NCBI GenBank assembly: GCA_021825585.1
Contig: JAKAGT010000005.1
Location: forward strand, 139,888-203,887
Reading direction: 5' to 3'
DNA: 64,000 bases
Source of the DNA: Bacteroidota bacterium
Lineage (GTDB): Bacteria; Bacteroidota; Ignavibacteria; Kryptoniales; JAKASW01
Part shown: piece by piece, positions 18,785 to 28,645 of the stretch
How positions within the stretch are numbered: position 1 is the first letter of the stretch
Layout: each line of letters starts with the position of its first letter
Program-made: the position numbers and the translations under genes
Notes under the pieces: generated by a model
Databases searched by the model: none
What the model was told of the DNA's origin: nothing
What the model saw: only the letters and a program-made list of their open reading frames with translations

Positions 18785-19666
18785 TCAATTCTTCGTTAGT
18801 AAATAATTTTCGGGGTTTAAGTTCCTTCCGTCCTGCCAAAGTTCGAAGTGCAGGTGCGGCCCGGTACTAGTGACTCCCGTCGAACCGACGAGAGCAACAA
18901 CCTCTCCTCTGGATACCTTAGTTCCGACACTGACCAATATGCGTTCACAATGTTTGTACACCGTCATGAAATTTCCTGCATGAGCAATCATTAAAGTGTT
19001 GCCTCCAGTCAGCGTCCAATCCACAAAGATTACTACGCCTGGGGCGGGTGCCACTACAGGTGAACCTATCGGCGCGGATATGTCGACGCCGTAGTGTTGG
19101 ATCTGGTAGTTGACGCCACGTGTTATGTACCCGTTTGCAGGCATCATTAACGGGAAGATGGAAGCGACATCGGTTCTGGACTGAGTTGAAGCTTCGGTTT
19201 CACTCGGCACACTAGTGTATGAGGAACTTTTCTCAACGGGAATTCCCTTTCCGGCCTGTTGCTGCGGAACCTCAACAGGTTCGTTGTCTGCCGCTTGTGA
19301 CGAAGATTCACCTCCCGTAGTATCCGTCGAAGAACTGCCACCGAGAATTTTCCGGAGCCTCTCATTGTAAGAAGAGAGGTAGGTCATCTGCTGTTCGACC
19401 TCGCCGACCTTTGACTCAAGTCGCTGGATCTTCTCCAACTGTTCCTGCTGGGTGCTGAAATACCCGGGCAGTGCCAGTCTTCCTATGGGCGTATATATCA
19501 GAGCCACAACGCTTAACGCACCAATGACAACAAATCCAAAAAGAACAACGAATCCTAACTGAAATTTCGACGCCATGAAAGTCCGCGACGGCCTTCCGGC
19601 ATCAGAGATTACGACAAACGTCAGCTTTTGCGACGCCGTTTTTGCATGCGGTGATTTATGTTGCAT
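18785..19666 (-). CDS. M23 family metallopeptidase (LytM type), membrane anchored
   Basis: 293 residues from the ATG at 19666. A membrane helix (about residues 32-56) is followed by a coiled coil (QQEQLEKIQRLESKVGEVEQ), a Ser/Thr/Glu-rich linker and a C-terminal LytM domain with the zinc motifs HYGVDIS and GPHLHFELW. It would cleave peptidoglycan crosslinks in the periplasm. The open frame extends to 19894, but a promoter at 19680-19708 lies inside that extension, so the shorter start is chosen. First gene of the bactofilin-atp run. Confidence 0.85.
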   Translation of the reverse strand: MQHKSPHAKTASQKLTFVVISDAGRPSRTFMASKFQLGFVVLFGFVVIGALSVVALIYTPIGRLALPGYFSTQQEQLEKIQRLESKVGEVEQQMTYLSSYNERLRKILGGSSSTDTTGGESSSQAADNEPVEVPQQQAGKGIPVEKSSSYTSVPSETEASTQSRTDVASIFPLMMPANGYITRGVNYQIQHYGVDISAPIGSPVVAPAPGVVIFVDWTLTGGNTLMIAHAGNFMTVYKHCERILVSVGTKVSRGEVVALVGSTGVTSTGPHLHFELWQDGRNLNPENYLLTKN

Positions 19667-19679
19667 CTCAAAGTCTCTT

Positions 19680-19708
19680 AATATAAAAACAGGCGGCCAT
19701 AATGTCAA
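19680..19708 (-). promoter_or_regulatory. Sigma-70-type promoter of the M23-bactofilin-atp operon
   Basis: On the minus strand TTGACA (19708-19703) and TATATT (19685-19680) are spaced by exactly 17 bases, the best promoter match seen in the window. The ATG of the peptidase gene is 13 bases beyond the -10 box, so the leader would be only a few bases long. Confidence 0.65.
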
Positions 19709-19992
19709 TAAAAAGCCTGAAACGCGAAGCGTTTTGGCCTTCTTTGCCTTCTCAGGCTCCGCGACGCACATCGCGGTTAAACTCTCGACCTTCTTGAAAT
19801 ATCGTTCCATATTCAATAATCTTACATAAATATGAAAGGCCATAATATGTCGCAGCTTCTTCAAGGCCAAATGAAGATCACGGAGAGCCTGCATTACTCT
19901 CTTTGTATAACGTGCAGCTCAGGTTGCAGCTTGAGCTCGCCGTACTCTCGGGTGCTGAATTTGACAATAATTAGAATAACGAGGTTACTTCC
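19709..19992. other. Intergenic region between divergent M23 and carboxylase genes
   Basis: About 280 bases (326 including the promoter) between divergent genes. An open minus-strand frame continuing from the peptidase gene crosses it but shows no family resemblance. A weak hairpin AAACGC-GAA-GCGTTT lies near 19720. GAGG 8 bases before 19993 is the ribosome site of the carboxylase gene. Nothing else stands out. Confidence 0.4.
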
Positions 19993-21660
19993 ATGAAAGA
20001 GTCTGGATCCCGGGTTCGGCACGACTCAGCGTACCTTAAGAACGAAGATTTCAATAAGAATCTGCTTCGAAAGCTAAACGCGGCAATGGAGACTTTGCGC
20101 AAGGGTGGAGGCGAGGAGGCTGCTACGCGGCAGAAAAAGCGCGGAAAACTGTTGGCACGCGAGAGAATCGCATCTCTTATAGATCCAGGGACCCCTTTCC
20201 TGGAGATCGGCACGATGGCTGCGCTTGGCCTTTACGAAGAGCACGGCGGGGCGGCTTCGGCAGGTATTGTTACGGGAATCGGCAGGATTAGCGGTCGTGA
20301 AGCGGTGATTATTGCGAACGATTCGACTGTCAAGGCGGGCGCCTACTTCCCTCTTTCCATAAAGAAGCACCTGCGTGCCCAGGAAGTGTCGCTTGAAAAC
20401 AAGATCCCGATTATTTACCTCGTAGATTCGGCTGGTGTGTTCCTTCCGATGCAGTCGGAAATTTTTCCGGATAAATCCGATTTCGGGAGAATTTTCTATA
20501 ACAATGCTATTCTGAGCTCCCAGGGAATAGTGCAAATTGCGGCTGTCATGGGTCCATGCGTTGCCGGGGGAGCATATCTCCCGATAATGAGTGACGAATC
20601 GATAATCGTCCAGGGAACGGGGAGTGTTTTCCTTGCCGGTCCTTACCTGGTCAAAGCCGCTATAGGTGAGGAGACAGACGTTGAAGAACTTGGAGGCGCC
20701 GACACCCACTCTTCAATTTCCGGCATCACGGATTATAAAGTAGAATCTGATTCAGAGGCGATCGAACTTATCAGACAACTCATATCGAAAATCGGAAAGA
20801 CAGAAAACGCCGGCTTCGATCGTGGAACCCCACATCTGCCGAAACTTGATCCGAAGGAAATCTACGGAATAATTCCGACCGACAGGACGAAACCCTATGA
20901 CATGTATGAGATAATTGCAAGGATCGTTGACAACGGCGAATTAGACGAGTATAAGGCAGCTTATGGTAAATCTCTAATCTGCGCATACGCACGGATCGAC
21001 GGGTGGGCAGTCGGAATCGTAGCCAATCAGCGAACCACTGTCAAGTCAAAGAAGCCCGACAATTCAAGCGAGATGCAAATTGGCGGTGTGATATATTCAG
21101 AAAGTGCAGATAAAGGGGCGAGATTCGTCATGAACTGTAACCAAAAACGAATACCTCTCGTATTCTTCCAGGACGTTACGGGTTTCATGGTCGGGACGCG
21201 TGCAGAAAGAGGCGGAATCATCAAGGATGGCGCAAAGATGGTGAATGCGGTTTCGAATTCGACGGTACCTAAGTTCACAATAATTGTCGGAAATAGTTTT
21301 GGTGCAGGCAATTACGCCATGTGCGGAAAGGCCTATGACCCGAGGTTGATTTTTGCCTGGCCTTCGGCAAGAATTGCCGTTATGGGCGGCGAACAAGCAA
21401 GCCAGACACTTCTGAGCATCAGGCTTCAACAAATGGAAAGAGACGGTCGAAAAATCACCGAGGACGAGCAGGCAAATCTTCTGAAAGAAATCAAAGACCG
21501 CTATGAAACTGAAATGGATCCGACTTATGCTGCCGCGAGGCTTTGGGTTGATGAAATAATCGATCCTCTTGAAACTCGACAGGTCATTTCCCGTGGGATA
21601 GAAGTCGCGAATCAAAGCCCCGTTGTTTCGAGGTTCAATGTAGGTGTGATTCAGACTTGA
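19993..21660 (+). CDS. Acyl-CoA carboxylase carboxyltransferase subunit (MccB/PccB type)
   Basis: 555 residues of the biotin-dependent carboxyltransferase family. The N-terminal half carries KKRGKLLARERIASLIDPGT, GIVTGIGRISGREAVIIAND and the oxyanion-type AAVMGPCVAGGAYLP. The C-terminal half carries FFQDVTGFMVG, NSFGAGNYAMCGKAYDPR and WPSARIAVMGGEQA. It transfers carboxyl from biotin to an acyl-CoA; the sequence looks closest to methylcrotonyl-CoA carboxylase subunits of leucine breakdown, but substrate is an inference. No biotin carboxylase subunit is nearby. Confidence 0.85.
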   Translation: MKESGSRVRHDSAYLKNEDFNKNLLRKLNAAMETLRKGGGEEAATRQKKRGKLLARERIASLIDPGTPFLEIGTMAALGLYEEHGGAASAGIVTGIGRISGREAVIIANDSTVKAGAYFPLSIKKHLRAQEVSLENKIPIIYLVDSAGVFLPMQSEIFPDKSDFGRIFYNNAILSSQGIVQIAAVMGPCVAGGAYLPIMSDESIIVQGTGSVFLAGPYLVKAAIGEETDVEELGGADTHSSISGITDYKVESDSEAIELIRQLISKIGKTENAGFDRGTPHLPKLDPKEIYGIIPTDRTKPYDMYEIIARIVDNGELDEYKAAYGKSLICAYARIDGWAVGIVANQRTTVKSKKPDNSSEMQIGGVIYSESADKGARFVMNCNQKRIPLVFFQDVTGFMVGTRAERGGIIKDGAKMVNAVSNSTVPKFTIIVGNSFGAGNYAMCGKAYDPRLIFAWPSARIAVMGGEQASQTLLSIRLQQMERDGRKITEDEQANLLKEIKDRYETEMDPTYAAARLWVDEIIDPLETRQVISRGIEVANQSPVVSRFNVGVIQT

Positions 21661-22325
21661 GACTGCCTCTTCCCCGTACCCTGGTTTTATTTCTTCTGCT
21701 GACGTCTCTTGCGGGGAGAGCTGACGCACAAGTAGATTTCATCGGCAAATTATTCGAGCCCAAGATCTTCAGAGTCACCAATGACCTGCGGGCTTACATA
21801 CGGAACGATCTCCAGCCCGTGACGCACGACAGACAAGATGAACTTCGGGATGTTGACCTGATTTTTATGAAGGCAATGGACCTTTCCGGGAAAGAGATCA
21901 GCACAGCGCTGCTCGCAAGCTCTTTTGCGGTACTCAATCGCACTGACATACGTCCGAGTCTCCCCTTGCTTGGAGTTGTGATACTTCCCCTCCCCGCAGA
22001 AGATTCCGTCGATTCGAGAGAGAGAATTGCAAAGTTGCCGAGATACTTCTTCCCCGATTCGCCCCCTGACAAATGGGGGGACAGCGACAAACTAGTCCAT
22101 TTCTTTGGCTCAGCTTACCTGACTTATGAGACGGGGACAAGGAAGCTTCCTGATGCAATCGGAAAACTGATTGAAAACGGAGAGGTGGCGTTAAAGCTTG
22201 ATTCTGTCACGGACCCAAGAGACGTCTTTGCCAACAGACTGGGCCAACAATTTGGCTATGCCTTGAGCGACGGAAGGGACGTTGTTCCTTCTGACTTCCT
22301 CTCGGCAAAGTTCATAAAGAAGTGA
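21657..22325 (+). CDS. Secreted hypothetical protein
   Basis: 222 residues beginning at a TTG that overlaps the TGA of the carboxylase gene. A signal peptide ending near residue 25 (LTSLAGRADAQ) is visible, so the product is periplasmic or outer-membrane. The segment DKLVHFFGSAYLTY near residue 143 resembles the motif of small DUF2279/VanZ-like proteins, but no confident family can be named. Its 3' end overlaps the end of ispD on the other strand by 14 bases. Confidence 0.55.
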   Translation: MRLPLPRTLVLFLLLTSLAGRADAQVDFIGKLFEPKIFRVTNDLRAYIRNDLQPVTHDRQDELRDVDLIFMKAMDLSGKEISTALLASSFAVLNRTDIRPSLPLLGVVILPLPAEDSVDSRERIAKLPRYFFPDSPPDKWGDSDKLVHFFGSAYLTYETGTRKLPDAIGKLIENGEVALKLDSVTDPRDVFANRLGQQFGYALSDGRDVVPSDFLSAKFIKK

Positions 22326-23001
22326 GCCTCAGGAGCAGCTCAAGGTCATCGGGAGTTGTGATTTTGGGATTAATATGGCTCGGCTCGACCACGAATGACT
22401 TCACACCGATTCTCTCGAGAAGCGTCATTTCGTCCGTTACTCCCGTGAGATCACTGATTTCCCGGTACGCCCGTCCGAGGAGGCCTGCAGTCATGACTTG
22501 GGGCGTTTGGGCGGCAAAAAGCCCTGATCGGTCTACAGTGGACTCGCAGAAGTTATTCTCATCTACTTTCTTCAAAGTATCCTTGACGGGTGCGGCAAGG
22601 AAGGCAGCCCCAAATTTCCAACCGGCCGAAATCACTTTGTCCAGGTCCTCGGAGGATAGCAAAGGTCGGGCAGCATCATGAATACAAACGAGGTCATCGT
22701 TGTTCAACTTCTCTTTCAGCGACTGAAACGCATTCCTGACCGACAGTTGTCTCTCGGTTCCCCCTTCGACGATCGTCGTAAACGACTGAAACTCCATTGG
22801 TTGCATGGCTCTTTCGAAGGCAGACATCTCGGCTTTTGGAACGGCCAGGCAAATCTGTTTGATTCCCTGGAGCCTTTCGAATAGCTTGAGGAGGCGGCGA
22901 ATAACGGGTTCACCGCCTATCTCAATCAGTGGCTTAGAGACCCCTCCGAGACGTCTTCCGGCACCTGCGGCAGGAAGGATTACACCAATTCCGTTTGCCA
23001 T
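22312..23001 (-). CDS. ispD: 2-C-methyl-D-erythritol 4-phosphate cytidylyltransferase
   Basis: 229 residues of the IspD family, third step of the MEP isoprenoid pathway (CTP plus MEP to CDP-ME). The N-terminal nucleotide loop ILPAAGAGRRLGGVSKPL, the HDAARPLL motif and the C-terminal DDLELLLRL are present. It lies 4 bases downstream of queA in the same direction. Confidence 0.92.
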   Translation of the reverse strand: MANGIGVILPAAGAGRRLGGVSKPLIEIGGEPVIRRLLKLFERLQGIKQICLAVPKAEMSAFERAMQPMEFQSFTTIVEGGTERQLSVRNAFQSLKEKLNNDDLVCIHDAARPLLSSEDLDKVISAGWKFGAAFLAAPVKDTLKKVDENNFCESTVDRSGLFAAQTPQVMTAGLLGRAYREISDLTGVTDEMTLLERIGVKSFVVEPSHINPKITTPDDLELLLRLTSL

Positions 23002-23005
23002 GTTT

Positions 23006-24046
23006 CTACAGGATAAGCATTCCGTCGCCGTAGCTGTAGAAGCGGTAACCCTCCTTGATCGCCTTCTTGTAGGCCCGCATCATGAACTCATGTCCGGCAA
23101 AAGCGCTTACGAGCATTATTAGGGTTGTCTCCGGGAGATGGAAATTTGTAACAAGGTGGTCAACTATTTTGAAATCATAAGGCGGATAGATGAACTTGTC
23201 CGTCCATCCCCTGCCTGCTTTCACGTGATTATCAGTTGTCACGTTGGACTCGAGTACCCTGACTACAGACGTGCCGACTGCAAATACATTCTTCTTCGAG
23301 TCGATTGCCTGATTGATTGCTTTCGCGGATTCGAAAGGAACCTCGTAGAATTCCGAATCCATCCTGTGTTTTGTCAGATCTTCCACATCCACGGTCCTGA
23401 ACGTCCCTATGCCGATATGAAGTACCACAGGGAGAATTTTAACTCCTTTACGTTCAAGCTTGGCAAACAGCCGGTTTGAAAAGTGAAGGCCTGCCGTAGG
23501 AGCTGCCACGGCACCGACTACCTTTGCGTAGATCGTCTGGTAGTCTTCCTTGTCCTTTTCGGTCGGATCTCTCTTGATGTAGTGAGGGAGAGGCATTTGG
23601 CCGATCTTGTCGAGTATCTTGTAAATGTCGCCCTTGTAGTTGAATTTTATCGTCCTCCCGCGACTCGTAGTATTGTCTATAACTTCGGCGTAGATCTTCT
23701 CGTCGTCAAAATAGATTTTGTTTCCGATGCGGACTTTTCTTGCGGGTTCGACGACGACATCCCAAATACCTTCATCATGGTTAAGCTCCCGCAGTAGCAA
23801 GACTTCAATCTTCGCATTGGTTTTCTCTTTTCGGCCAAGCAGACGCGCCGGGAACACTTTCGTCTCATTAACAACCAGGACGTCTCCCTTTTGAAAATAA
23901 TCCGAGATATCGTGGAAGATCTTGTCTTCGATTGCCTGTTCCTTACGATTCAAGACCATCAGTTTCGCATGGTCCCTCGGCTGTGCAGGCGTTTTCGCGA
24001 TCAGATTGCGTGGAACCGGGTACTTGAAGTCGGAAAGTTTCATCAT
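23006..24046 (-). CDS. queA: S-adenosylmethionine:tRNA ribosyltransferase-isomerase
   Basis: 346 residues. The opening DFKYPVPRNLIAKTPAQPRDHAKLM (shown in family comparison as the DYDLP-type start), the AAPTAGLHFS motif and the ending MLVSAFAG with YRFYSYGDGMLIL are diagnostic of QueA. It builds epoxyqueuosine at the wobble base of GUN-reading tRNAs. It precedes ispD, and a strong hairpin separates it from ppdK upstream. Confidence 0.94.
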   Translation of the reverse strand: MMKLSDFKYPVPRNLIAKTPAQPRDHAKLMVLNRKEQAIEDKIFHDISDYFQKGDVLVVNETKVFPARLLGRKEKTNAKIEVLLLRELNHDEGIWDVVVEPARKVRIGNKIYFDDEKIYAEVIDNTTSRGRTIKFNYKGDIYKILDKIGQMPLPHYIKRDPTEKDKEDYQTIYAKVVGAVAAPTAGLHFSNRLFAKLERKGVKILPVVLHIGIGTFRTVDVEDLTKHRMDSEFYEVPFESAKAINQAIDSKKNVFAVGTSVVRVLESNVTTDNHVKAGRGWTDKFIYPPYDFKIVDHLVTNFHLPETTLIMLVSAFAGHEFMMRAYKKAIKEGYRFYSYGDGMLIL

Positions 24047-24077
24047 TTCATAATCCCTTTTTAATGTTTTGAATAAT

Positions 24078-24108
24078 GTGTCCCGCCCTGCATCGCAGGA
24101 CGGGACAC
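24078..24108 (-). terminator. Hairpin terminator after ppdK
   Basis: A stem of 8 plus 5 base pairs (GTGTCCCG, CCTGC / GCAGG, CGGGACAC, one mismatch) with a three-base loop lies just after the ppdK stop. The downstream minus-strand sequence is only moderately T-rich (CATTATTC), so termination may be partial. Confidence 0.6.
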
Positions 24109-24121
24109 GGGGACTACGCGG

Positions 24122-26896
24122 TCATCGCTTCGATTGTTTTGCCTTCTTCGAAGGTGACTTCTTAGCCGATTTGGCAGGTGCTACAGGGTAAGCCAAAGCA
24201 GCGCGAGCGGCTGCCAAACGGGCAATCGGCACTCTAAACGGCGAACAGCTTACGTAGTTCAGTCCGATTATGTGGCAAAATTCGACCGACGACGGTTCTC
24301 CACCATGCTCACCGCAAATTCCGACCTTTAAGTCGGGCCGCACAGAGCGTCCTTTTTCCTTTGCGATTTTCATGAGCGAACCCACTCCCGTCCGATCCAG
24401 AACCTCAAACGGATCCTTCGGGTAGACTTCCATCTGAGAATATGGAATCAGGAACTTGCCTGCATCGTCACGGCTCATACCGAGCGTCGTCTGTGTGAGG
24501 TCGTTTGTTCCGAAGCTGAAGAACTCCGCGACCGTCGCAATCTCATCGGCGGTCAGCGCACCGCGGGGTATTTCGATCATGGTGCCGATGTGATAGTTGA
24601 ATTTGACGCCATTCTCTTTCATTACCTCTACCGCTGCCTGCTTGACAATAGCCGCCTGGTTTTCGAGTTCTTTTACATTCCCAACGAGTGGGATCATAAC
24701 CTCCGGCTCCACTTTGATACCCTTCTTCAGCGTATTCGCGGCGGCTTCGAAGATCGCGCGGCTCTGCATTTCGGTAATCTCGGGGTATATGATGCCGAGA
24801 CGGCAACCGCGAAAACCAAGCATCGGGTTGAACTCGTGCAGGTCCTCGACTCTCTGGTGAACCTTCTCGTAGCTCAAGCCCATCTCTGCCGCGAGTTCCC
24901 TCTGTGCTTTCTCTTCGTGGGGCACGAACTCGTGCAGAGGCGGGTCGAGGGTCCGGATTGTTACCGGCTTGCCCTTCATTGCCTCGAAGATTCCCTCAAA
25001 GTCTGCACGCTGCAGGGGGAGTAGTTTCGCAAGTGCTTTCTTTCTGGCCTCGACAGTGTCGGCAAGGATCATCTCCCGCATCGGACCAATCTTCCCCTCA
25101 CCGAAGAACATATGCTCGGTTCGGCAGAGACCGATTCCCTCTGCACCAAATGCGACCGCATTCGAAGCCTGGTCCGGCTGGTCGGCGTTGGTGCGGATCT
25201 TGAGCGTCCTGTACTTGTCGGCCCATTTCATCACCTGCTCAAACTCCTTGTATACGGGAGCATCCTTGGGATCGAGCGTTTTGTCGATCAGGACCTGGAG
25301 TACTTCCGATGGCTTGGTGGGAACCTTTCCTTCGATCACTTCGCCTGTCGTTCCGTCGATGGATATCCAATCGCCTTCTTTGACTGTCTTCCCATTCACA
25401 TTCATCATGTGTTTTGAATAGTCGATCTCGAGGGCGGAGCAGCCTGCCACGCAGACCTTTCCCATCTGTCTGGCAACAAGCGCTGCATGTGAGGTCATTC
25501 CACCACGGGCGGTCAAAATTCCGGCCGAAGCATCCATGCCTCTAATATCTTCAGGAGAAGTTTCTATGCGGGTAAGGATAACGGTTTCGCCCCTCTTATT
25601 CCATTCTTCGGCGTCAGGAGCATTAAATACGACCCTCCCTGTCGCGGCACCGGGACCGGCGTTCAGGCCTTTTGCCAGAAGCCTTCCACCCTTTACGGCC
25701 GCGGCTTTTTGCTCCAGGTCGAAGACAGGTCGCAAGAGTTGATTCAGCTGGTCGGGTTCAATTCTTGCAAGTGCTTCGCGCTCCGTGATCAATTTCTCCG
25801 CCACCATATCCACTGCCATCTTGATAGCAGCGAATGCCGTTCTTTTCCCGACACGGCATTGAAGCATGTAGAGCTTCCCTTCTTGAATTGTGAACTCGAT
25901 GTCATTCATGTCCCTGTAATGTTTCTCGAGCGTCTTACGGATGTTATCGAGGTGCTTGTATATCTTCGGATTCTCCTCCGAAAGCCTGGAAAGAGGAATA
26001 GGTGTGCGGATACCTGCTACGACATCCTCACCCTGCGCGTTCATCAGGTATTCACCGTAGAAGGCGTTCTTCCCGCTCGCAGGATCCCGGGTGAATGCCA
26101 CACCGGTACCAGAGGATTCGCCCATATTTCCGAACACCATTGCGACGACACTGACCGCCGTTCCCCACGACTCGGGAATGTCATACATTTTTCGATAGGC
26201 GATAGCACGGTCGTTGTTCCATGATCCAAACACTGCACCAATCGCTCCCCAGAGTTGATCCATGGGATTCTCCGGGAAATCGTGTCCTGTCCGCTCCTTG
26301 ATCGCAGTCTTGAACTTCCTGACGAGATCCTTGAGATCCTCAGCGGTCAGATCTGTATCGTTATGGACGCCCTTCTCCTCTTTCTTCTTCTCGATTATCG
26401 CCTCGAACGGGTCAATCTCATCTTTGTGGGTCGGCTTCAGTCCCAGCACGACGTCGCCGTACATCTGGACAAAACGTCTGTAGGCATCGTAAGCAAACCT
26501 CGGATTGTTCGTCTTCTTTGAAAGTCCTTCGACGACGTTGTCATTGATTCCAAGGTTCAGGATCGTGTCCATCATCCCGGGCATCGAAGCTCTGGCACCC
26601 GAACGGACCGAAACGAGTAGCGGGTTTTGTTTGTCGCCGAACTTCGCCCCCACAGATGATTCCAGGCGCTTCATGGCCTTTACAACCTCATCCTTCAGCG
26701 ACTTGGGGTATGATCTCTTGTTGGCATAATAGTAAGTGCATACTTCCGTGGTTATGGTAAACCCCGGAGGAACGGGCAGGCCTATGTTTGTCATTTCGGC
26801 CAGATTCGCCCCCTTACCGCCGAGTAGGTTCTTCATCTCTGCCTTTCCATCGGCTTTTCCCCCGCCGAAGAAATAGACAAATTTTGTTTTACTCAT
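24122..26896 (-). CDS. ppdK: Pyruvate phosphate dikinase
   Basis: 924 residues, interconverting pyruvate, ATP and phosphate with PEP, AMP and pyrophosphate. The N-terminal ATP-grasp domain starts [20 protein letters not shown], the phosphohistidine loop is [16 protein letters not shown], and the C-terminal PEP-binding barrel ends with [12 protein letters not shown] and [16 protein letters not shown]. It is about 40-50 residues longer than common PPDKs, partly through a Lys/Ser/Ala-rich C-terminal tail ([15 protein letters not shown]). GGAGG precedes the ATG. Confidence 0.95.
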   Translation of the reverse strand: MSKTKFVYFFGGGKADGKAEMKNLLGGKGANLAEMTNIGLPVPPGFTITTEVCTYYYANKRSYPKSLKDEVVKAMKRLESSVGAKFGDKQNPLLVSVRSGARASMPGMMDTILNLGINDNVVEGLSKKTNNPRFAYDAYRRFVQMYGDVVLGLKPTHKDEIDPFEAIIEKKKEEKGVHNDTDLTAEDLKDLVRKFKTAIKERTGHDFPENPMDQLWGAIGAVFGSWNNDRAIAYRKMYDIPESWGTAVSVVAMVFGNMGESSGTGVAFTRDPASGKNAFYGEYLMNAQGEDVVAGIRTPIPLSRLSEENPKIYKHLDNIRKTLEKHYRDMNDIEFTIQEGKLYMLQCRVGKRTAFAAIKMAVDMVAEKLITEREALARIEPDQLNQLLRPVFDLEQKAAAVKGGRLLAKGLNAGPGAATGRVVFNAPDAEEWNKRGETVILTRIETSPEDIRGMDASAGILTARGGMTSHAALVARQMGKVCVAGCSALEIDYSKHMMNVNGKTVKEGDWISIDGTTGEVIEGKVPTKPSEVLQVLIDKTLDPKDAPVYKEFEQVMKWADKYRTLKIRTNADQPDQASNAVAFGAEGIGLCRTEHMFFGEGKIGPMREMILADTVEARKKALAKLLPLQRADFEGIFEAMKGKPVTIRTLDPPLHEFVPHEEKAQRELAAEMGLSYEKVHQRVEDLHEFNPMLGFRGCRLGIIYPEITEMQSRAIFEAAANTLKKGIKVEPEVMIPLVGNVKELENQAAIVKQAAVEVMKENGVKFNYHIGTMIEIPRGALTADEIATVAEFFSFGTNDLTQTTLGMSRDDAGKFLIPYSQMEVYPKDPFEVLDRTGVGSLMKIAKEKGRSVRPDLKVGICGEHGGEPSSVEFCHIIGLNYVSCSPFRVPIARLAAARAALAYPVAPAKSAKKSPSKKAKQSKR

Positions 26897-26928
26897 TTTC
26901 TAACCTCCATCAAAGATTGTTGTCAATG

Positions 26929-27600
26929 TTATTGTTCTTGTGAAACGTATGAAGTAAACAGATTCAACACCCCAAGCGCAAAAGGATCTTCAAAATTTAT
27001 CCTTTCCGGATGCCATTGGACCGATACAATCCTGCTCGGCAGATTATCTTCTCCTTCAATGGCTTCAACAGTTCCATCATCTGCTCTGGCAGCTATTCTC
27101 AACCCGCTGCCGATTCTTTCTGCCGCCTGATGGTGTGCGCTGTTTACAGTGCCTTCGTTTTGTTTTATCCACTTCTTTAATGATGACCCGTCGGCAAGTC
27201 GTACGCCGTGATATCTGTCCTCGGTGTTTGAAACGGCCGCATGGCTCCGCTTGTAGTACTTTTCCAGATCAATAATGAGGGTACCTCCCAAGTACACGTT
27301 GAGGATTTGCAGGCCGCGGCAGATCCCGAGTATCGGCATTTGCCTCCTCAAAGCCGCATCCACAAGCCTGTACTCAAACCCGTCTCTCTCGGAATCGACG
27401 TGCACAGTCTCGTCGGCCCAATCCCCATATAGCTCCGGAGTGACGTCCGGACCGCCGGTAAGAACGAGGCCGTCGCATTTCACTGCCTCTGCTTCATCTC
27501 CTTTTCTAAGCAGAACTACTTCGGACCGGGGAATCCGTTTCAGGTATTTCTCGTAGTTTACGTTTTTTTCTCCGCAGTCTGACATTCCGATTCTAGGCAT
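26929..27600 (-). CDS. Class I glutamine amidotransferase-like hydrolase (peptidase C26, PuuD type)
   Basis: 223 residues. The nucleophile elbow GICRGLQ places the catalytic cysteine at 94, and VQWHPER near the C-terminus supplies the His and Glu of the triad. The LTGGPDVTPELYGD segment is typical of gamma-glutamyl-GABA hydrolases (PuuD). It probably cleaves a gamma-glutamyl bond; the real substrate is unknown. It overlaps the end of lpxK by 8 bases and lies upstream of ppdK. Confidence 0.8.
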   Translation of the reverse strand: MPRIGMSDCGEKNVNYEKYLKRIPRSEVVLLRKGDEAEAVKCDGLVLTGGPDVTPELYGDWADETVHVDSERDGFEYRLVDAALRRQMPILGICRGLQILNVYLGGTLIIDLEKYYKRSHAAVSNTEDRYHGVRLADGSSLKKWIKQNEGTVNSAHHQAAERIGSGLRIAARADDGTVEAIEGEDNLPSRIVSVQWHPERINFEDPFALGVLNLFTSYVSQEQ

Positions 27601-28645
27601 GTACCTCTCCGAAGATTCCCGTTAGGGCAGAGTCGATATGTTCAAGTCCGAAATTGACTACTGCTTTCTCATGCAACGCCATTATGCGCTTCATTTCCTC
27701 ACGCCCGGAGAGTTCCTCGTCAAGAAACAGACGGACTGCATCCTTCGGTGTGGTCACTGCAAGGAGCTCTTCGCTGCCGCCGAAAAGCTCGTCCAGGTCG
27801 TATTCGTCGAACCAATGATGATCCCGATAGCTTGTCTTCGATACAATTCTCGCCCCCAACTTTTCGAGTTCATCGAAAAATTGTCCCGGATTTGCCACTG
27901 CGCAGAAAGCAGCAACGTCTTTACCGGCGATCTTTTCGAGCGGGCGGATTGAACCGGCGGAATCAACAAGATGAGAAGGAAGAAAGCTCAACCCGGCTAT
28001 TCCAGCGGTAGAGTACTTCCTGATCAAATCAATGTCGGCTTCACGGAATTCAAATGCAGCGTGCGACGTCAGGACGACGACGTCAGCTTGTGAAACCCTT
28101 CTCTTTGAGTCCCGGAGGTTTCCGGCCGGAAGGTAAGTGTCTCTCAAATCCGATATGGAATTTCTTATGAGGACAAAATCCACGTCCCTATATAATTCCC
28201 TGTTCTGAAGGCCGTCGTCAAGAAGGAATGCGTCGCAGCCGTGAGACTCAAGCACTGCGAGTCCGGCGCGATATCTGTCTTTATGAACCGCGACCGGCAC
28301 ATTCGGGAATGTCTGTGATATAAGTGCCGGCTCGTCTCCAATCATCTGAACGTCGGGTTCACTCCCCTTTCCTGGACAAGAAATTACAAGATCGTCGGTC
28401 ATTCTCTTGTATCCGCGGGACAAGACAGCCGGTCTCTTTCCGAACGAAAGAAGCCTTTCGATCAGAAACATCACGAAAGGTGTCTTGCCCGAGCCGCCCA
28501 CTGTGATATTGCCGACTGATACGACAGGTATCGGAAGCCGCCTTGCGCGGAAGACTTTGGCGTCATAACCAAAATTGCGCACAGAGACTGCGCCTCCATA
28601 TAACATCCCGAGTGGGAACAATATGCTTCTTATTCCGCTTCTCAC
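27593..28645 (-). CDS. lpxK: Tetraacyldisaccharide 4'-kinase
   Basis: 350 residues of the LpxK family, which phosphorylates the lipid A precursor at the 4' position on the inner membrane. The N-terminal membrane-associated helix and the Walker A VGNITVGGSGKTPFV (about 44-57) are clear, with the DDGLQ motif around residue 140. GTG start overlapping the lpxB stop (GTGA), so the two are coupled. Confidence 0.92.
   Translation of the reverse strand: MRSGIRSILFPLGMLYGGAVSVRNFGYDAKVFRARRLPIPVVSVGNITVGGSGKTPFVMFLIERLLSFGKRPAVLSRGYKRMTDDLVISCPGKGSEPDVQMIGDEPALISQTFPNVPVAVHKDRYRAGLAVLESHGCDAFLLDDGLQNRELYRDVDFVLIRNSISDLRDTYLPAGNLRDSKRRVSQADVVVLTSHAAFEFREADIDLIRKYSTAGIAGLSFLPSHLVDSAGSIRPLEKIAGKDVAAFCAVANPGQFFDELEKLGARIVSKTSYRDHHWFDEYDLDELFGGSEELLAVTTPKDAVRLFLDEELSGREEMKRIMALHEKAVVNFGLEHIDSALTGIFGEVHA

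Noticed and set aside
19667..19894. 76-codon N-terminal extension of the M23 peptidase frame
   Set aside because: A promoter with TTGACA-N17-TATATT lies inside it and the family protein starts with the membrane helix after 19666; the extension shows no family likeness.
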